Assembly (NCBI GenBank): GCA_019638515.1 | Contig: JAHBTS010000002.1 | Span: 489,558 to 553,557, forward strand | Length of the DNA: 64,000 bases | Reading direction: 5' to 3' | DNA from: Chitinophagales bacterium | Lineage (GTDB): Bacteria > Bacteroidota > Bacteroidia > Chitinophagales > LD1 | Part shown: one piece after another, positions 53,287-63,863 of the stretch | Position numbering within the stretch: position 1 is the first letter of the stretch | Layout: every line of letters begins with the position of its first letter | Position numbers and translations under genes: made by a program | The notes under the pieces: generated by a model | Told to the model about the DNA's origin: nothing | The model's input: only the letters and a program-made list of their open reading frames with translations | Database searches by the model: none

Positions 53287-54498
53287 ATGGAAACAACCAT
53301 CACGCAGCAACTTTCGGAACGCATTGAAAACCTTCAAGAATCTGCCACCATCCGCATGGCAAAACTAAGCCGAGAGCTTAAGGCACAAGGGAAAGACATT
53401 ATAGATCTTAGCTTGGGCGAACCCGATTTTGATACACCCGAACACATAAAAGAAGCCGCCAAAAAAGCAATTGACGATAATTTTTCACACTACACACCCG
53501 TAGCCGGTTATGCAGAACTGCGCAAAGCAATTGCAGGAAAATTACAGCGCGACAATAACTTACAGTACACAGCCGAGCAAATTGTAGTTTCTACCGGAGC
53601 AAAACAATCTATTGCCAATGTGGTAATGTGCTTGGTAAATCCGGGCGATGAAGTGCTGCTTCCTGCACCTTACTGGGTAAGCTATGCCGCTATTACTCAA
53701 TTAGCCGAAGGCGTTGCCGTAGAAATGCCCACTTCTATCGATACCAATTTTAAAATTACACCCCAGCAATTAGAAGCGGCAATTACTCCCCGCACCAAAA
53801 TGATTATATACTCTTCGCCTTGCAACCCCACCGGCACCGTATATACACAAGAAGAATTGGCAGCACTGGCAGCCGTTTTGGAGCGTCATCCGCAAGTGTA
53901 TATTCTTTCCGATGAAATTTATGAATTCATAAACTACTCCGGAAAACCTCATGCCAGCATTGCAACTTTTGAAAGCATAAAAGACCGCGTAATAGTAGTA
54001 AACGGATTCAGTAAAGGCTACGCCATGACCGGTTGGCGCCTCGGCTACATTGCTGCACCACTTTGGATAGCCAAAGCCTGCGATAAAATGCAAGGACAGT
54101 TTACATCTGCCACCTGCTCCATAGCCCAAAAAGCAGCAGAGGCAGCAGCTTCCGGCACATTGCAGCCAACTTACGATATGCTCAAAGCCTTTGCTTCTAG
54201 AAGAGAACTAGTCTTCAATCTTTTAAAAGATGTAGAAGGTTTAAAGCTCAATTTACCCGATGGAGCCTTTTATTTCTTTCCAGACATAAGTGCTTACTTC
54301 GGAAAATCGTACCAAGGCGAAACCATCCAATCGCCCGAAGACTTATCTATGTTCTTATTGAAAGAAGCCAATGTAGCATTGGTAAGTGGAGAAGCCTTTG
54401 GCGATAAAAACTGTATTCGCCTCTCCTATGCCACCAGCGAAGAAAAGCTAACCGAATGCTGCAACCGAATGAAAGCAGCATTGGCAAAACTAACCTAA
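53287..54498 (+). CDS. Pyridoxal-phosphate-dependent aspartate aminotransferase
   Basis: A 403-residue fold type I aminotransferase. The start is ATG 53287, preceded in frame by 22 codons that are unlikely to be coding. LSLGEPDFDTPEHIKEAA, STGAKQSIANVVMCLVNPGD, YSSPCNPTGTVYTQEE, SDEIYE and the PLP-lysine motif NGFSKGYAMTGWRLGY are all conserved as in AspC of the class I-gamma (thermophilic-type) group. It should interconvert aspartate and oxaloacetate, possibly also prephenate. It is 39 bases before lepA. Confidence 0.9.
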   Translation: METTITQQLSERIENLQESATIRMAKLSRELKAQGKDIIDLSLGEPDFDTPEHIKEAAKKAIDDNFSHYTPVAGYAELRKAIAGKLQRDNNLQYTAEQIVVSTGAKQSIANVVMCLVNPGDEVLLPAPYWVSYAAITQLAEGVAVEMPTSIDTNFKITPQQLEAAITPRTKMIIYSSPCNPTGTVYTQEELAALAAVLERHPQVYILSDEIYEFINYSGKPHASIATFESIKDRVIVVNGFSKGYAMTGWRLGYIAAPLWIAKACDKMQGQFTSATCSIAQKAAEAAASGTLQPTYDMLKAFASRRELVFNLLKDVEGLKLNLPDGAFYFFPDISAYFGKSYQGETIQSPEDLSMFLLKEANVALVSGEAFGDKNCIRLSYATSEEKLTECCNRMKAALAKLT

Positions 54499-54537
54499 AC
54501 ACACAACTTGTAACACACTCCAAGCAACAACCAATAC

Positions 54538-56328
54538 ATGAACAACATTAGAAATTTTTGCATAATAGCACATATAGACCACGGTAAGAGCACACTTGCC
54601 GATCGCTTAATCGAAACCACCAAAACGGTGAGCGAGCGCGAAATGATGGATACCGTACTCGACAATATGGACTTGGAGCGAGAACGCGGCATTACCATTA
54701 AAAGCCACGCCATCCAAATGGATTTTCACCGCAATGGCGAACACTATGTGCTAAATCTAATAGACACGCCAGGGCACGTAGATTTTAGCTACGAAGTATC
54801 GCGCTCGCTTGCCGCCTGCGAAGGCGCACTGCTGCTGGTAGATGCTTCGCAAGGTATTCAAGCCCAAACTATTTCTAACCTTTATTTGGCAGTAGATCAA
54901 GGCTTAACCATTATCCCCGTTATCAATAAAATTGATATGCCCGGAGCCATGCCCGAAGAGGTAGAAGATCAAGTTATAGACCTCATTGGCTGCAAACGCG
55001 AAGATATAATACGTGCCAGCGGCAGAACCGGAGAGGGCGTAGATAAAATTTTCGATGCCATTTTAGATAAAATACCCGCTCCTAATGGAAACCAAGAAGG
55101 GACACTACGCGCACTTATTTTCGATAGCGTATTCAATTCATTTAGAGGTGTAATTGCTTATTACAGAATTATAGACGGCAGTTTAAAAAAGAACGATAAA
55201 ATTAAATTCGTAAACACCGGTGCCATGTACAATGCCGATGAAGTTGGCATACTGCGCATGGATTTAGAAGCGCGTAGCGAAGTGAAAACCGGAGATGTTG
55301 GCTACGTAATTACAGGCATAAAAAATGCCAAAGAAATTAAAGTAGGCGATACCATTACGCTTACCAATAACCCAACCCAAAAAGCCATTCAAGGCTTTGA
55401 AGACGTAAAACCAATGGTATTTGCAGGCATTTACCCAATGGATAACGATGATTACGAAGACCTGCGCGACTCCTTAGAAAAACTGCAACTAAACGATGCC
55501 TCTTTAGTATTTGAACCCGAAACATCCATTGCTCTCGGCTTTGGTTTCCGTTGCGGCTTTTTGGGACTATTGCACTTAGAAATTGTGCAAGAACGCTTAG
55601 AGCGCGAATTCGACATGACCATTATTACCACCGTGCCTCAAGTAAGCTACAATGCTTATATGACTAATGGCGATGAGTTTGTAATTAACAACCCTGCCGA
55701 TATGCCCGATGTATCGCGCATAGCACGTATAGAAGAGCCTTACATAAAAGCACAAGTAATTACAAAACCGGAATACATTGGTTCTATTATGAACCTATGT
55801 ATGGATAAAAGAGGCATACTCATCAACCAACACTACCTAACTCCCGAAAGAGTTGAACTTAGTTTTGAAATGCCACTTGCCGAAATCGTATTCGATTTTT
55901 ACGACCGTTTAAAATCCATATCGCGCGGTTATGCTTCTTTCGATTATCACCAAATTGGCTACCGCGAAGGCGATTTAGTAAAAATGGATATTCTCCTCAA
56001 TGCCGAACAAGTAGATGCTTTCAGCTCCATGATTCACCGCACCAAAGCAGAAGACTTTGGCAGAAAAATGTGCGAAAAATTAAAAGATATTATCCCGCGC
56101 CAACAATTCATGATACCAATTCAAGCAGCAATTGGCTCAAAAATTATTGCCCGCGAAAGCATTTCGGCACTTAGAAAAGACGTAACCGCCAAATGCTACG
56201 GTGGTGATATATCGCGTAAACGCAAACTCTTAGAAAAGCAGAAAAAAGGTAAAAAGAAAATGCGCCAATTCGGCAAGGTAGAGGTTCCGCAAGAAGCATT
56301 TATTGCCGTATTAAAACTAAATGATTAG
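54538..56328 (+). CDS. lepA: Elongation factor 4 (LepA)
   Basis: A 596-residue GTPase of normal length that acts on the ribosome. G motifs are [32 protein letters not shown] and NKIDMP; the C-terminal [20 protein letters not shown] and [19 protein letters not shown] are diagnostic for LepA. It is a close structural relative of BipA, also in this window at 35293. It is two bases from surE and probably cotranscribed with it. Confidence 0.97.
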   Translation: MNNIRNFCIIAHIDHGKSTLADRLIETTKTVSEREMMDTVLDNMDLERERGITIKSHAIQMDFHRNGEHYVLNLIDTPGHVDFSYEVSRSLAACEGALLLVDASQGIQAQTISNLYLAVDQGLTIIPVINKIDMPGAMPEEVEDQVIDLIGCKREDIIRASGRTGEGVDKIFDAILDKIPAPNGNQEGTLRALIFDSVFNSFRGVIAYYRIIDGSLKKNDKIKFVNTGAMYNADEVGILRMDLEARSEVKTGDVGYVITGIKNAKEIKVGDTITLTNNPTQKAIQGFEDVKPMVFAGIYPMDNDDYEDLRDSLEKLQLNDASLVFEPETSIALGFGFRCGFLGLLHLEIVQERLEREFDMTIITTVPQVSYNAYMTNGDEFVINNPADMPDVSRIARIEEPYIKAQVITKPEYIGSIMNLCMDKRGILINQHYLTPERVELSFEMPLAEIVFDFYDRLKSISRGYASFDYHQIGYREGDLVKMDILLNAEQVDAFSSMIHRTKAEDFGRKMCEKLKDIIPRQQFMIPIQAAIGSKIIARESISALRKDVTAKCYGGDISRKRKLLEKQKKGKKKMRQFGKVEVPQEAFIAVLKLND

Positions 56329-56330
56329 CC

Positions 56331-57107
56331 ATGAGCAATAAACCGCTAATACTCGTAACCAACGATGACGGCATTACCGCACCGGGCATAAGAGCGCTGG
56401 TAGAAGCCATGTTGCCTTTAGGCGATGTAGTAGTGGTAGCACCAGATTCGCCACAATCGGGAATGGGGCACGCCATTACTATAAATAAGCCATTGCGATT
56501 GGTAGAAACCCAAGATTTTGGTTCAATAAAATCTTTTGCCTGCTCCGGCACGCCCGTAGATTGCGTAAAACTGGCACACAATGTTGTGCTCCACCGCAAA
56601 CCCGATTTGTGTGTAAGCGGTATTAACCACGGTTCAAATTCCTCCATCAATATTATCTACAGCGGCACCATGAGCGCAGCTGTAGAAGCCAGTTTAGAAA
56701 GTATTCCTTCCATAGGCTTTTCGCTATCAGACTTTGCCATAGAAGCAGATTTTACCGCAGCCAAACATTTTGCTTACATCATTGCCAAGCAAGTATTAGA
56801 AAACGGCATTCCAAAATCTACACTCCTAAACGTAAACATTCCCAAACTACCACTCGAACTCATAAAAGGAATGCGCATTTGCAGGCAAGCTGTGGCAAAA
56901 TGGGAAGAAGAATACCTCGAACGCAAAGACCCATTTGGCAGAAACTACTACTGGCTTACCGGAAAATTCGTAAACCACGATAAAGGGCACGATACCGATG
57001 AATGGGCATTGGCAAACGATTTTGTAAGCATTGTTCCTGTACAGCACGATCTTACAGCACACCACGCCATTCCATTTATTTATGAGCACTGGAAGTTAGA
57101 TACCTAA
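56331..57107 (+). CDS. surE: 5'/3'-nucleotidase SurE
   Basis: A 258-residue phosphatase with the metal-binding N-terminus LILVTNDDGITAPGIRAL and the loops PDSPQSGMGHAIT and SGINHGSNSS, diagnostic for SurE. It hydrolyses 5' and 3' nucleoside monophosphates in stationary phase. It starts two bases after the lepA stop and 24 bases before the GH3 gene, so it is the middle gene of lepA-surE-GH3. Confidence 0.96.
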   Translation: MSNKPLILVTNDDGITAPGIRALVEAMLPLGDVVVVAPDSPQSGMGHAITINKPLRLVETQDFGSIKSFACSGTPVDCVKLAHNVVLHRKPDLCVSGINHGSNSSINIIYSGTMSAAVEASLESIPSIGFSLSDFAIEADFTAAKHFAYIIAKQVLENGIPKSTLLNVNIPKLPLELIKGMRICRQAVAKWEEEYLERKDPFGRNYYWLTGKFVNHDKGHDTDEWALANDFVSIVPVQHDLTAHHAIPFIYEHWKLDT

Positions 57108-57131
57108 CTAAAGAATCTCCATATTTACCAC

Positions 57132-58625
57132 ATGGGTTTAAAAGCTTTAGCAGTAAAATTGGCAGCTTCGCTCACTGTACCTACATTGTATAAAGAACAA
57201 AAAAATGCAGTGCAGTTGCAAAGAGAAATTATGCATAATCTATTGCAGCAAGCGGCCAACACCAACTTTGGGAAAGCCCACCATTTTAGCTCCATTAGAA
57301 CTTATGGCGATTTCACACGTGCCATTCCCGTTCGCGACTATGAAGGCATAAAACACTACATTGAACAAATTGCCGAAGGACAAGACAACGTACTCTGGCA
57401 AGGTAAACCACTTTATTTCTGCAAAAGCAGCGGCACCACTTCTGGCACTAAATACATCCCACTCACCCAAGCGAGCATAAACGAGCAAATTCGAGCCGCA
57501 CGCAACGCTTTATTTTGCTATGTGTACGAAACCGGAAAGGCAACTTTCTTCGATAAAAAAATGATATTCCTGCAAGGCAGTCCTGAGTTAGATACCCACG
57601 GAAAAATAAATTCCGGCAGGCTCAGTGGTATTGTATATCACCATGTGCCGCAATGGCTCAATAAAAATAGAATGCCTTCGTACCGCACCAATTGTATAGA
57701 AGATTGGGAAACAAAAGTAGAAGCCATTGCCAAAGAAACCATGCAGGAAAACATGAGCCTTATTAGCGGTATTCCACCTTGGGTAGTTATGTATTTTGAA
57801 ACCCTGCTGCAACACAGCGGCAAAGCATTTGTAAAAGACATTTTTCCAAACTTTGAACTCTTCGTTTACGGAGGCGTAAACTACGAACCTTACCGCGCAC
57901 GTATAGAGCAACTTATAGGCAAAAAAATACCGTCTATAGAAACTTACCCGGCAAGCGAAGGCTTTATTGCATTCCAAGACTCGCAGCTACACGAAGGTTT
58001 ACTACTCAATGTAAATGCAGGCATATTTTTTGAGTTTATTAAAACTGAAGATTATGGCAAACCAAATGCACCGCGCATTATGCTGCAAGATGTGCAAGTT
58101 GGTGTAAACTATGCCCTTATTCTATCTTCCAATGCAGGACTTTGGGCTTACGATATTGGCGACACCGTAAAATTTGTTTCTACCAATCCATATAGAATTA
58201 TTGTAACCGGAAGAGTAAAACATTTCACCTCTGCCTTTGGTGAACATGTAATTGCCGAGGAAGTAGAATTTGCACTCAACGAAGCCATAAAAAAACACGG
58301 TGGTTCTGTTACCGAGTTTACCGTAGCACCTATGGTAAATCCACCGGGCGAATTAAGCTACCACGAATGGCTTATAGAATTCCAAACACCGCCAACCGAT
58401 GTAGAAGCCTTTGCCCGCACGGCAGATGAAATACTGCAGCAAAAAAATGTGTATTACTACGACCTGCGCATAGGCAATATGCTACAACAGTTAAAACTTT
58501 CCATTCTTAAAACCGGTGCCTTCAACGATTATATGAAAAGCATAGGCAAATTAGGCGGGCAAAACAAAGTACCTCGTCTTAGCAACGATAGAGTTATTGC
58601 CGATAAACTATTGCACTTCCAATAG
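57132..58625 (+). CDS. GH3 family acyl-adenylating protein
   Basis: A 497-residue protein of the GH3 auxin-responsive-promoter family, an ANL-type adenylating enzyme. FCKSSGTTSGTKYIPLTQ is the phosphate-binding motif, YPASEGFIAFQDS the adenine region, YDIGDTVKFVS the ribose-binding Asp, and ITGRVKHFTS-like VTGRVKHFTSAFGEHV the hinge. Plant GH3 enzymes join auxin or jasmonate to amino acids; the bacterial ones have no established substrate. It lies 24 bases after surE and is probably part of the lepA unit. Confidence 0.88.
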   Translation: MGLKALAVKLAASLTVPTLYKEQKNAVQLQREIMHNLLQQAANTNFGKAHHFSSIRTYGDFTRAIPVRDYEGIKHYIEQIAEGQDNVLWQGKPLYFCKSSGTTSGTKYIPLTQASINEQIRAARNALFCYVYETGKATFFDKKMIFLQGSPELDTHGKINSGRLSGIVYHHVPQWLNKNRMPSYRTNCIEDWETKVEAIAKETMQENMSLISGIPPWVVMYFETLLQHSGKAFVKDIFPNFELFVYGGVNYEPYRARIEQLIGKKIPSIETYPASEGFIAFQDSQLHEGLLLNVNAGIFFEFIKTEDYGKPNAPRIMLQDVQVGVNYALILSSNAGLWAYDIGDTVKFVSTNPYRIIVTGRVKHFTSAFGEHVIAEEVEFALNEAIKKHGGSVTEFTVAPMVNPPGELSYHEWLIEFQTPPTDVEAFARTADEILQQKNVYYYDLRIGNMLQQLKLSILKTGAFNDYMKSIGKLGGQNKVPRLSNDRVIADKLLHFQ

Positions 58626-58687
58626 TTTTGTAAACTAAAAGTTAAAGTCGTTACCAACATCAAACGAAGTTTTACATTAGCGCTCCC

Positions 58688-59011
58688 ATGCGCAATGTGC
58701 TGTTAAAATTTCTTTCTATGTTGATGCTGGCAGTTGTTTGCTACGCTACCACCATAAAAGATATTCATCACTTATTTTTACATCACGCACCGGAACAGCA
58801 TCACCATTGCAACAACCACTTACACGAAACACATGCACACAACATTTGTTTTCTTTGTAAAATCACACTCCCCTTTGCCACCAAAGCCATTGCAGCACAA
58901 GTTGAAACCCTACTTCCAATAACTTTTTGCGATAGCTCCGCAACATTATTGCTACCACCATCTGCAAAAGAGATTCTATACTTTTTGCTACGTGGTCCAC
59001 CCGCCATATAA
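58688..59011 (+). CDS. Small His-rich exported protein upstream of a TonB receptor
   Basis: A 107-residue protein with a signal peptide (about 1-20). Residues 25-52 hold about ten His and a Cys (IHHLFLHHAPEQHHHC, then NNHLHETHAHN), followed by an ICFLCK Cys pair and a conserved-looking end LLRGPPAI. Such His-rich sequences bind zinc, copper or nickel. The gene stands 94 bases before a ZnuD-like TonB receptor, so it may store metal for the receptor or be a sensor of metal supply. I do not recognise a named family. Confidence 0.75.
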   Translation: MRNVLLKFLSMLMLAVVCYATTIKDIHHLFLHHAPEQHHHCNNHLHETHAHNICFLCKITLPFATKAIAAQVETLLPITFCDSSATLLLPPSAKEILYFLLRGPPAI

Positions 59012-59105
59012 CTGCACTCTCAGGCACTTGCCACCTCTTTTTAATTGAAGTAACTAACGTTTATTGCGCCTAGTTGCTTCGCAGTTTTTTATGTAATTAT
59101 TTTTA

Positions 59106-61433
59106 ATGCACAAGATTTACTCAGCACTCATTGGGTGCTTGTTTGCAAGCTTATTTACCGCAGCACAAAAACCGGCCTGCCGCTTGCAGCTAAAAGGAAA
59201 AATACACGATGCCCACAGCAGCAAAGCATTAGACTTTGCAGCTCTTCATATTGTAGAAACTAAACAAGAAACCTTAGCAGATGAATACGGAAAATTCACA
59301 TTCAGAAACTTATGTGTAGGCAAATACACTTTACACATATCGCATGTAGGCTGCGAACCGGAGTTGTATGAAGTTTATATTACAAAAGATACCGTGCTTG
59401 CTTTAACCATGCACCATACCGAAGCTGCACTAGACGAAGTGGTAATTGAACAACATCGAAACGACCAGCAAGTAACCGTAAGCACCACAAAACTACAATC
59501 TAAAAACTTAGAAAAATTGCGGGGCTTATCGCTGGGCGAAACACTCAAGAATATTCCTGGCGTAGCATCGCTCAACACAGGCTCCAATATTTCAAAACCA
59601 ATTGTACATGGCTTGCAGGGAGTGCGCGTGCTGCTTTTAAACAACGGAATACGGCAAGAAGCCCAACAATGGGGCAACGAACACGCACCGGAAATAGACC
59701 CCTTTATGGCTCAAAAAATAACCATCATTAAAGGAGCCAATACCGTGCGCTATGGCAGCGATGCCATTGGCGGAGTTATACTCCTAGAGCCCAACTCCTT
59801 GCCCAATCAAGCAGCCATAAATGGCGAACTGCATTATGTATTGCAAAGCAATAATGCAGAGCAAAGCATAAGCGGCACCATAGAAGGAAATCACCAAAAA
59901 ATTTCTGCATTGGCATGGCGCGTACAAGGCACCTACCGCAGAGGCGGAAATGCAAAAACAGCACGCTATTGGCTCAGCAATACAGGTGTAGAAGAAGGCA
60001 ATTTCTCTACAACCGTGGGCTGGAATAAAAAACAATATGGCATTGAAATTTTTTACTCTCGCTTTCAAACAGATATCGGTATTTTATCGTCTTCGCACTT
60101 TGGGAATCTCACAGATTTACAACGAGCCATTGCCAACGGAAATCCAACCGATAGTGCTACTTTCTCTTTTAGAATTGGTGTGCCGCGCCAGCATGTTGTA
60201 CATAACTTACTGAAAGCTACTGCACGTATAAACACTTCGGAACTTGGAGAGCTTAAAATACTCTTTGCTTACCAGCACAACCTACGCAGAGAATTTGACA
60301 AACACCGCGCTTACAACTCCAATGCAACCTTAGAAACCAAACCCGGAGCAGAGCTTGGCATACAAACCATTACAACCGATGTAGTATGGGAACACAAGCG
60401 GATAAAGCAATTTGCAGGCATGCTGGGTATTAATTTTTCCACGCAAACCAACAACCAAAAATACAGCAATATCATACCGCCATTTTGGAATTTTAATGGT
60501 GGAATTTTTTGGATAGAGCGCTGGCAATACCGCCAATTAGAAATAGAAGCCGGCCTGCGGTTCGACTACCGTTGGCAGCAAGCCTATTTACCCAAAGAGC
60601 AGCCAAGTTTCAACTATGCAGTACCCTCCGGAAGCATTGGTGCAGAATACCACTTTACCGAAAAAATAAAATGGAATGTACAAGTAGCATCTGCATGGCG
60701 TGCACCTAATATGGTAGAACTTTTTGCAGCAGGCGTGCACCACGGAGCAGCATCATACGATAAAGGCAACCGAAAACTAACGCCCGAAATTTCAATCAAT
60801 ATGGCATCGGCATTTGAACTTTCATCGGCATGGATAAATCTTCATGCCGCATTTTACCAAAACTTCATTCAGCAGTTTATTTACATAAAGCCTTCGCTGC
60901 AAACCATTGAAACTATTCGGGGCACTTTTCCTGTATTTGAATACACACAAGCCAATGTTTCGCTCACCGGAGGCGATATTGATCTAGAGATAAAGCCCTT
61001 TAAAGGTTTTCAAATCAATAGTAAAATATCGCTCCTGCGCGCCTGGAACCGCAGTGCACACGAAGGACTTATTTGGATGCCGCCACAGCGCTTCGAAAAT
61101 GGATTGCGCTATTCTTTTTCACCTTCAAAAAAAATAGCAAATCTCTACATAGGTACATCAGTACTATATGTAATGAAACAATTACTGGCGCCTCCCAACC
61201 AAGACTTTGCTCCGCCACCACCCGCTTACTGGCTATTGAATGCCGAGGCAGGGTTTGAAATAAATACCCGTATGCCACAGCCAATTGCTATTCACCTTGC
61301 TGCAACCAACTTACTTAACACTTCTTATCGCGATTACCTCAATCGTTTTCGATACTTTAGTGATGCGCAAGGACTAAACATAGCATTGCGCGTTCACATT
61401 CCATTTACTTTTCAAACCATAAAAAAACAATAA
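59106..61433 (+). CDS. TonB-dependent receptor, ZnuD-like
   Basis: A 775-residue outer-membrane receptor. Signal peptide to about residue 20, then a carboxypeptidase-like regulatory domain (LKGKIHDAHSSKALDFAALH, residues 27-115) and the plug (LKNIPGVASLNTGSNISKP, GVRVLLLNNGIRQEAQQWGN, EHAPEIDPFMAQKITIIKGA), in which the HAPEIDP block is typical of ZnuD-type zinc or copper receptors. The barrel ends in F at the C-terminal strand (HIPFTFQTIKKQ, aromatic near the end). It is flanked by the His-rich protein and by a lipoprotein whose start is two bases after its stop. Metal uptake is inferred. Confidence 0.88.
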   Translation: MHKIYSALIGCLFASLFTAAQKPACRLQLKGKIHDAHSSKALDFAALHIVETKQETLADEYGKFTFRNLCVGKYTLHISHVGCEPELYEVYITKDTVLALTMHHTEAALDEVVIEQHRNDQQVTVSTTKLQSKNLEKLRGLSLGETLKNIPGVASLNTGSNISKPIVHGLQGVRVLLLNNGIRQEAQQWGNEHAPEIDPFMAQKITIIKGANTVRYGSDAIGGVILLEPNSLPNQAAINGELHYVLQSNNAEQSISGTIEGNHQKISALAWRVQGTYRRGGNAKTARYWLSNTGVEEGNFSTTVGWNKKQYGIEIFYSRFQTDIGILSSSHFGNLTDLQRAIANGNPTDSATFSFRIGVPRQHVVHNLLKATARINTSELGELKILFAYQHNLRREFDKHRAYNSNATLETKPGAELGIQTITTDVVWEHKRIKQFAGMLGINFSTQTNNQKYSNIIPPFWNFNGGIFWIERWQYRQLEIEAGLRFDYRWQQAYLPKEQPSFNYAVPSGSIGAEYHFTEKIKWNVQVASAWRAPNMVELFAAGVHHGAASYDKGNRKLTPEISINMASAFELSSAWINLHAAFYQNFIQQFIYIKPSLQTIETIRGTFPVFEYTQANVSLTGGDIDLEIKPFKGFQINSKISLLRAWNRSAHEGLIWMPPQRFENGLRYSFSPSKKIANLYIGTSVLYVMKQLLAPPNQDFAPPPPAYWLLNAEAGFEINTRMPQPIAIHLAATNLLNTSYRDYLNRFRYFSDAQGLNIALRVHIPFTFQTIKKQ

Positions 61434-61434
61434 C

Positions 61435-61959
61435 ATGAATATCCGCACACTAAGCATTACAATCTTCACAGCAGTGTTACTGCTGTTTATTCAATCCTGC
61501 AAACCTAAAAACTCACAAGGGCAAGAAGGCATCACAACCGTATATATAAAACTTACATCGCTGCAATTTGGCACACAAGTTTTCACCTATAAAAATGTGA
61601 ACGAAACCGTTACCAAAGACTCGCTGAAGCTAAAAGCCGGTGAAGTATATACCTGCGAATTAGAACTGCTGGACGAAACTCAAAACCCGGCAGAAGACCT
61701 TACCGAAGAAGTAAAAGCCGAAGCCACTGCACACCAATTTTTCTTTACGCCCTCTCCTACTTCCATGCTTTCTATTACCGATTTAGACAAAGATAAAGAC
61801 GGAAAAGCTGTGGGCATTACCTCTAAATGGACAGCCGGGTCAACACAAAGCGGCACACTCGGTATTACATTAAAACACTTAGGCGATACACCCAAAACAG
61901 GCAATATATCTGATGGAGAAACCGATGTGGAAATTCTGCTGGATGTAATTGTGCAATAA
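61435..61959 (+). CDS. Conserved lipoprotein partner of the TonB receptor
   Basis: A 174-residue lipoprotein (lipobox IQSC near residue 22). The region YTCELELLDETQNPAEDLTE, EVKAEATAHQFFF and KWTAGSTQSGTLGITLKH matches a family that commonly lies next to TonB receptors of this type in Bacteroidota. Glu and His in this area could bind metal. It starts two bases after the receptor stop (TAACATG) and so is coupled to it. It probably sits on the outer membrane and passes metal to the receptor; this is inferred. Confidence 0.8.
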   Translation: MNIRTLSITIFTAVLLLFIQSCKPKNSQGQEGITTVYIKLTSLQFGTQVFTYKNVNETVTKDSLKLKAGEVYTCELELLDETQNPAEDLTEEVKAEATAHQFFFTPSPTSMLSITDLDKDKDGKAVGITSKWTAGSTQSGTLGITLKHLGDTPKTGNISDGETDVEILLDVIVQ

Positions 61960-62027
61960 CTGAAAAAATTCACGTTACCATTGCAACCTCCTTCCATTTA
62001 ATATAATCATTTATTTTGCGCGCCTTT

Positions 62028-63809
62028 ATGAAAAATATATGGATAGCATGGTGTGTTGTATTTTGCGCTCAATTAGCATGGGCGCAAGCTATTCCTGCGC
62101 CTAAGTTGCAATGTGTAAACAACGATGCCCTCAACTCAAATGTAATGTTGCATTGGAGCAATTCCGGCAACCCATGCGGAGGCACTTTCAACGGCTATAA
62201 AATTTATGCTGCAAGTACTTTCAACGGCACTTACACGCTGGTAACTACCATTACCAACGAAAACCAAACTAACTATATAGATGCCGGAAGACTCAGCCAA
62301 GGCAATAAATGGTTTTATTATATGGAGGCCGACTACGATTGCCCCGGATTTCAAACACTACAATCCGATACCATAGAAAACGCCCCACCTGCCACACCCG
62401 AAATTGTAAGCGTAGATGTTACCCCCTCCAACCAAGTTGTAATTAACTGGCAGCAAAGTATTTCGCCACAAACCAACCAATACATACTGTATTATGCATT
62501 ACCCAACGGCAATGCACAACCTTTCGATACTATTTTAGGAAGGGCTACCATTAGTGCTACAGATGCTTCGGTAGATCCCACCATTTCTTCTATTGCTTAT
62601 ACCATAGCCGCTGCCGACAGTTGTAATAAAATAAGCTCATTCAATATTAAACCGCAACGCACCATGTTGCTTACTTATGCAACATCGCAATGCGAACGCA
62701 GCATAAACTTAAAATGGACACGCTACGAAAATTGGAATGCCGGAATTAAAGAATACCGAATTTTAGTAAGCAAAAATCTTCAACCGTTTGAAGTGGTGGG
62801 CACTACAGATACCGCAGCACAAGTTTTTTCTTTCAGCAACTTCAACGATGGCGATTCGCTCTGCATAAGCATTGTGGCCGTAAACGCTGGCGATACCAAT
62901 ATAGTTTCGCACTCAAACTATGCCTGCTTTGTGCCATCCATTGTACAAAGCCCCAATTACCTTTATCCGGTAAATGCCAGCGTAAATATTGACAATACCG
63001 TATCGGTTACTTGGCTGGTAGATAGTACTTCCGAACTGCTTTTTTACCAAGTAGATGGCAGCAATAACGGAGCGCAGTTTAACTTGCTGGAACAATACAA
63101 CGTTCCTTCTCCACTCACGCAATTTGAAACTTACATAGACTCAGCCTCTTTGCCGCAAACCAATTCTATTTTTTATAGAGTAATTGCTATAGATAGCTGT
63201 AACAATAAATATCCATCTACCGATTCGGTACAAACCGTAAACTTAAATGGCGAACTATTAGATTACTATGTGAGCGGACTCAACTGGAATGATTTTGCCG
63301 CAAAATTTACCAATATTCTTTACTGGCGACTATACCGAAACTTTGGCTCCGGTAACTTTCAACTTATTAAAACCCTACCTGCCGGAATAAACGAAACAGC
63401 AGATTCGCTACAAGCATTTTTAAGTGAAAAAGGTCAATTCTGCTATCGTATAGAAGCCGTTTACCAAATAGATATTCCTGGGCTTTACCAAGATACGCTC
63501 AGCAGTTTCTCTAATGTATTTTGTATAGACCACCGCCCTATAATTTATATACCAAATGCCTTTGCTCCCAATGGCGTAAATAATATCTTTAAACCAACCA
63601 TTATTTTTGGCTCGCCATCGAATTACAGCATGACTATTTGGAATCGCTGGGGCGCGCAAATTTTTGAAAGCAACTCCCCCGATATCGGTTGGGACGGCAC
63701 ACAAAATGGTAAAGACGTGCAAATGGGCGCTTATGCATACCTCATAAAATTCATTGCTTCCGATGGTGTAAACATCGAAAGAAAAGGTATGGTAATGCTT
63801 GTGAAATAA
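62028..63809 (+). CDS. Fibronectin-type repeat protein with gliding-motility C-terminal domain
   Basis: A secreted protein of about 593 residues. ATG 62028 gives the signal peptide MKNIWIAWCVVFCAQLAWAQ; the earlier in-frame ATG-like start adds four residues. The main part consists of about five fibronectin III-like segments (VMLHWSNSGNPCGGTFNGYK, VVINWQQSISPQTNQYILYY, INLKWTRYENWNAGIKEYRI). The last 85 residues (YIPNAFAPNGVNNIFKPTI, WNRWGAQIFESNS, MGAYAYLIKF) are the type B (gliding-motility-associated) tail for type IX secretion. Binding or adhesion is likely but not shown. Confidence 0.85.
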   Translation: MKNIWIAWCVVFCAQLAWAQAIPAPKLQCVNNDALNSNVMLHWSNSGNPCGGTFNGYKIYAASTFNGTYTLVTTITNENQTNYIDAGRLSQGNKWFYYMEADYDCPGFQTLQSDTIENAPPATPEIVSVDVTPSNQVVINWQQSISPQTNQYILYYALPNGNAQPFDTILGRATISATDASVDPTISSIAYTIAAADSCNKISSFNIKPQRTMLLTYATSQCERSINLKWTRYENWNAGIKEYRILVSKNLQPFEVVGTTDTAAQVFSFSNFNDGDSLCISIVAVNAGDTNIVSHSNYACFVPSIVQSPNYLYPVNASVNIDNTVSVTWLVDSTSELLFYQVDGSNNGAQFNLLEQYNVPSPLTQFETYIDSASLPQTNSIFYRVIAIDSCNNKYPSTDSVQTVNLNGELLDYYVSGLNWNDFAAKFTNILYWRLYRNFGSGNFQLIKTLPAGINETADSLQAFLSEKGQFCYRIEAVYQIDIPGLYQDTLSSFSNVFCIDHRPIIYIPNAFAPNGVNNIFKPTIIFGSPSNYSMTIWNRWGAQIFESNSPDIGWDGTQNGKDVQMGAYAYLIKFIASDGVNIERKGMVMLVK

Positions 63810-63863
63810 GTTTTTTCTTCGTGCACACTTTTTTCCTTTCGGTGCAAAACTTATCTTTAGGCT

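Noticed and set aside
56620..56660. A GGTTCAAATTCC string like a tRNA T-loop.
   Set aside because: It lies inside surE coding sequence and has no acceptor or anticodon arms.
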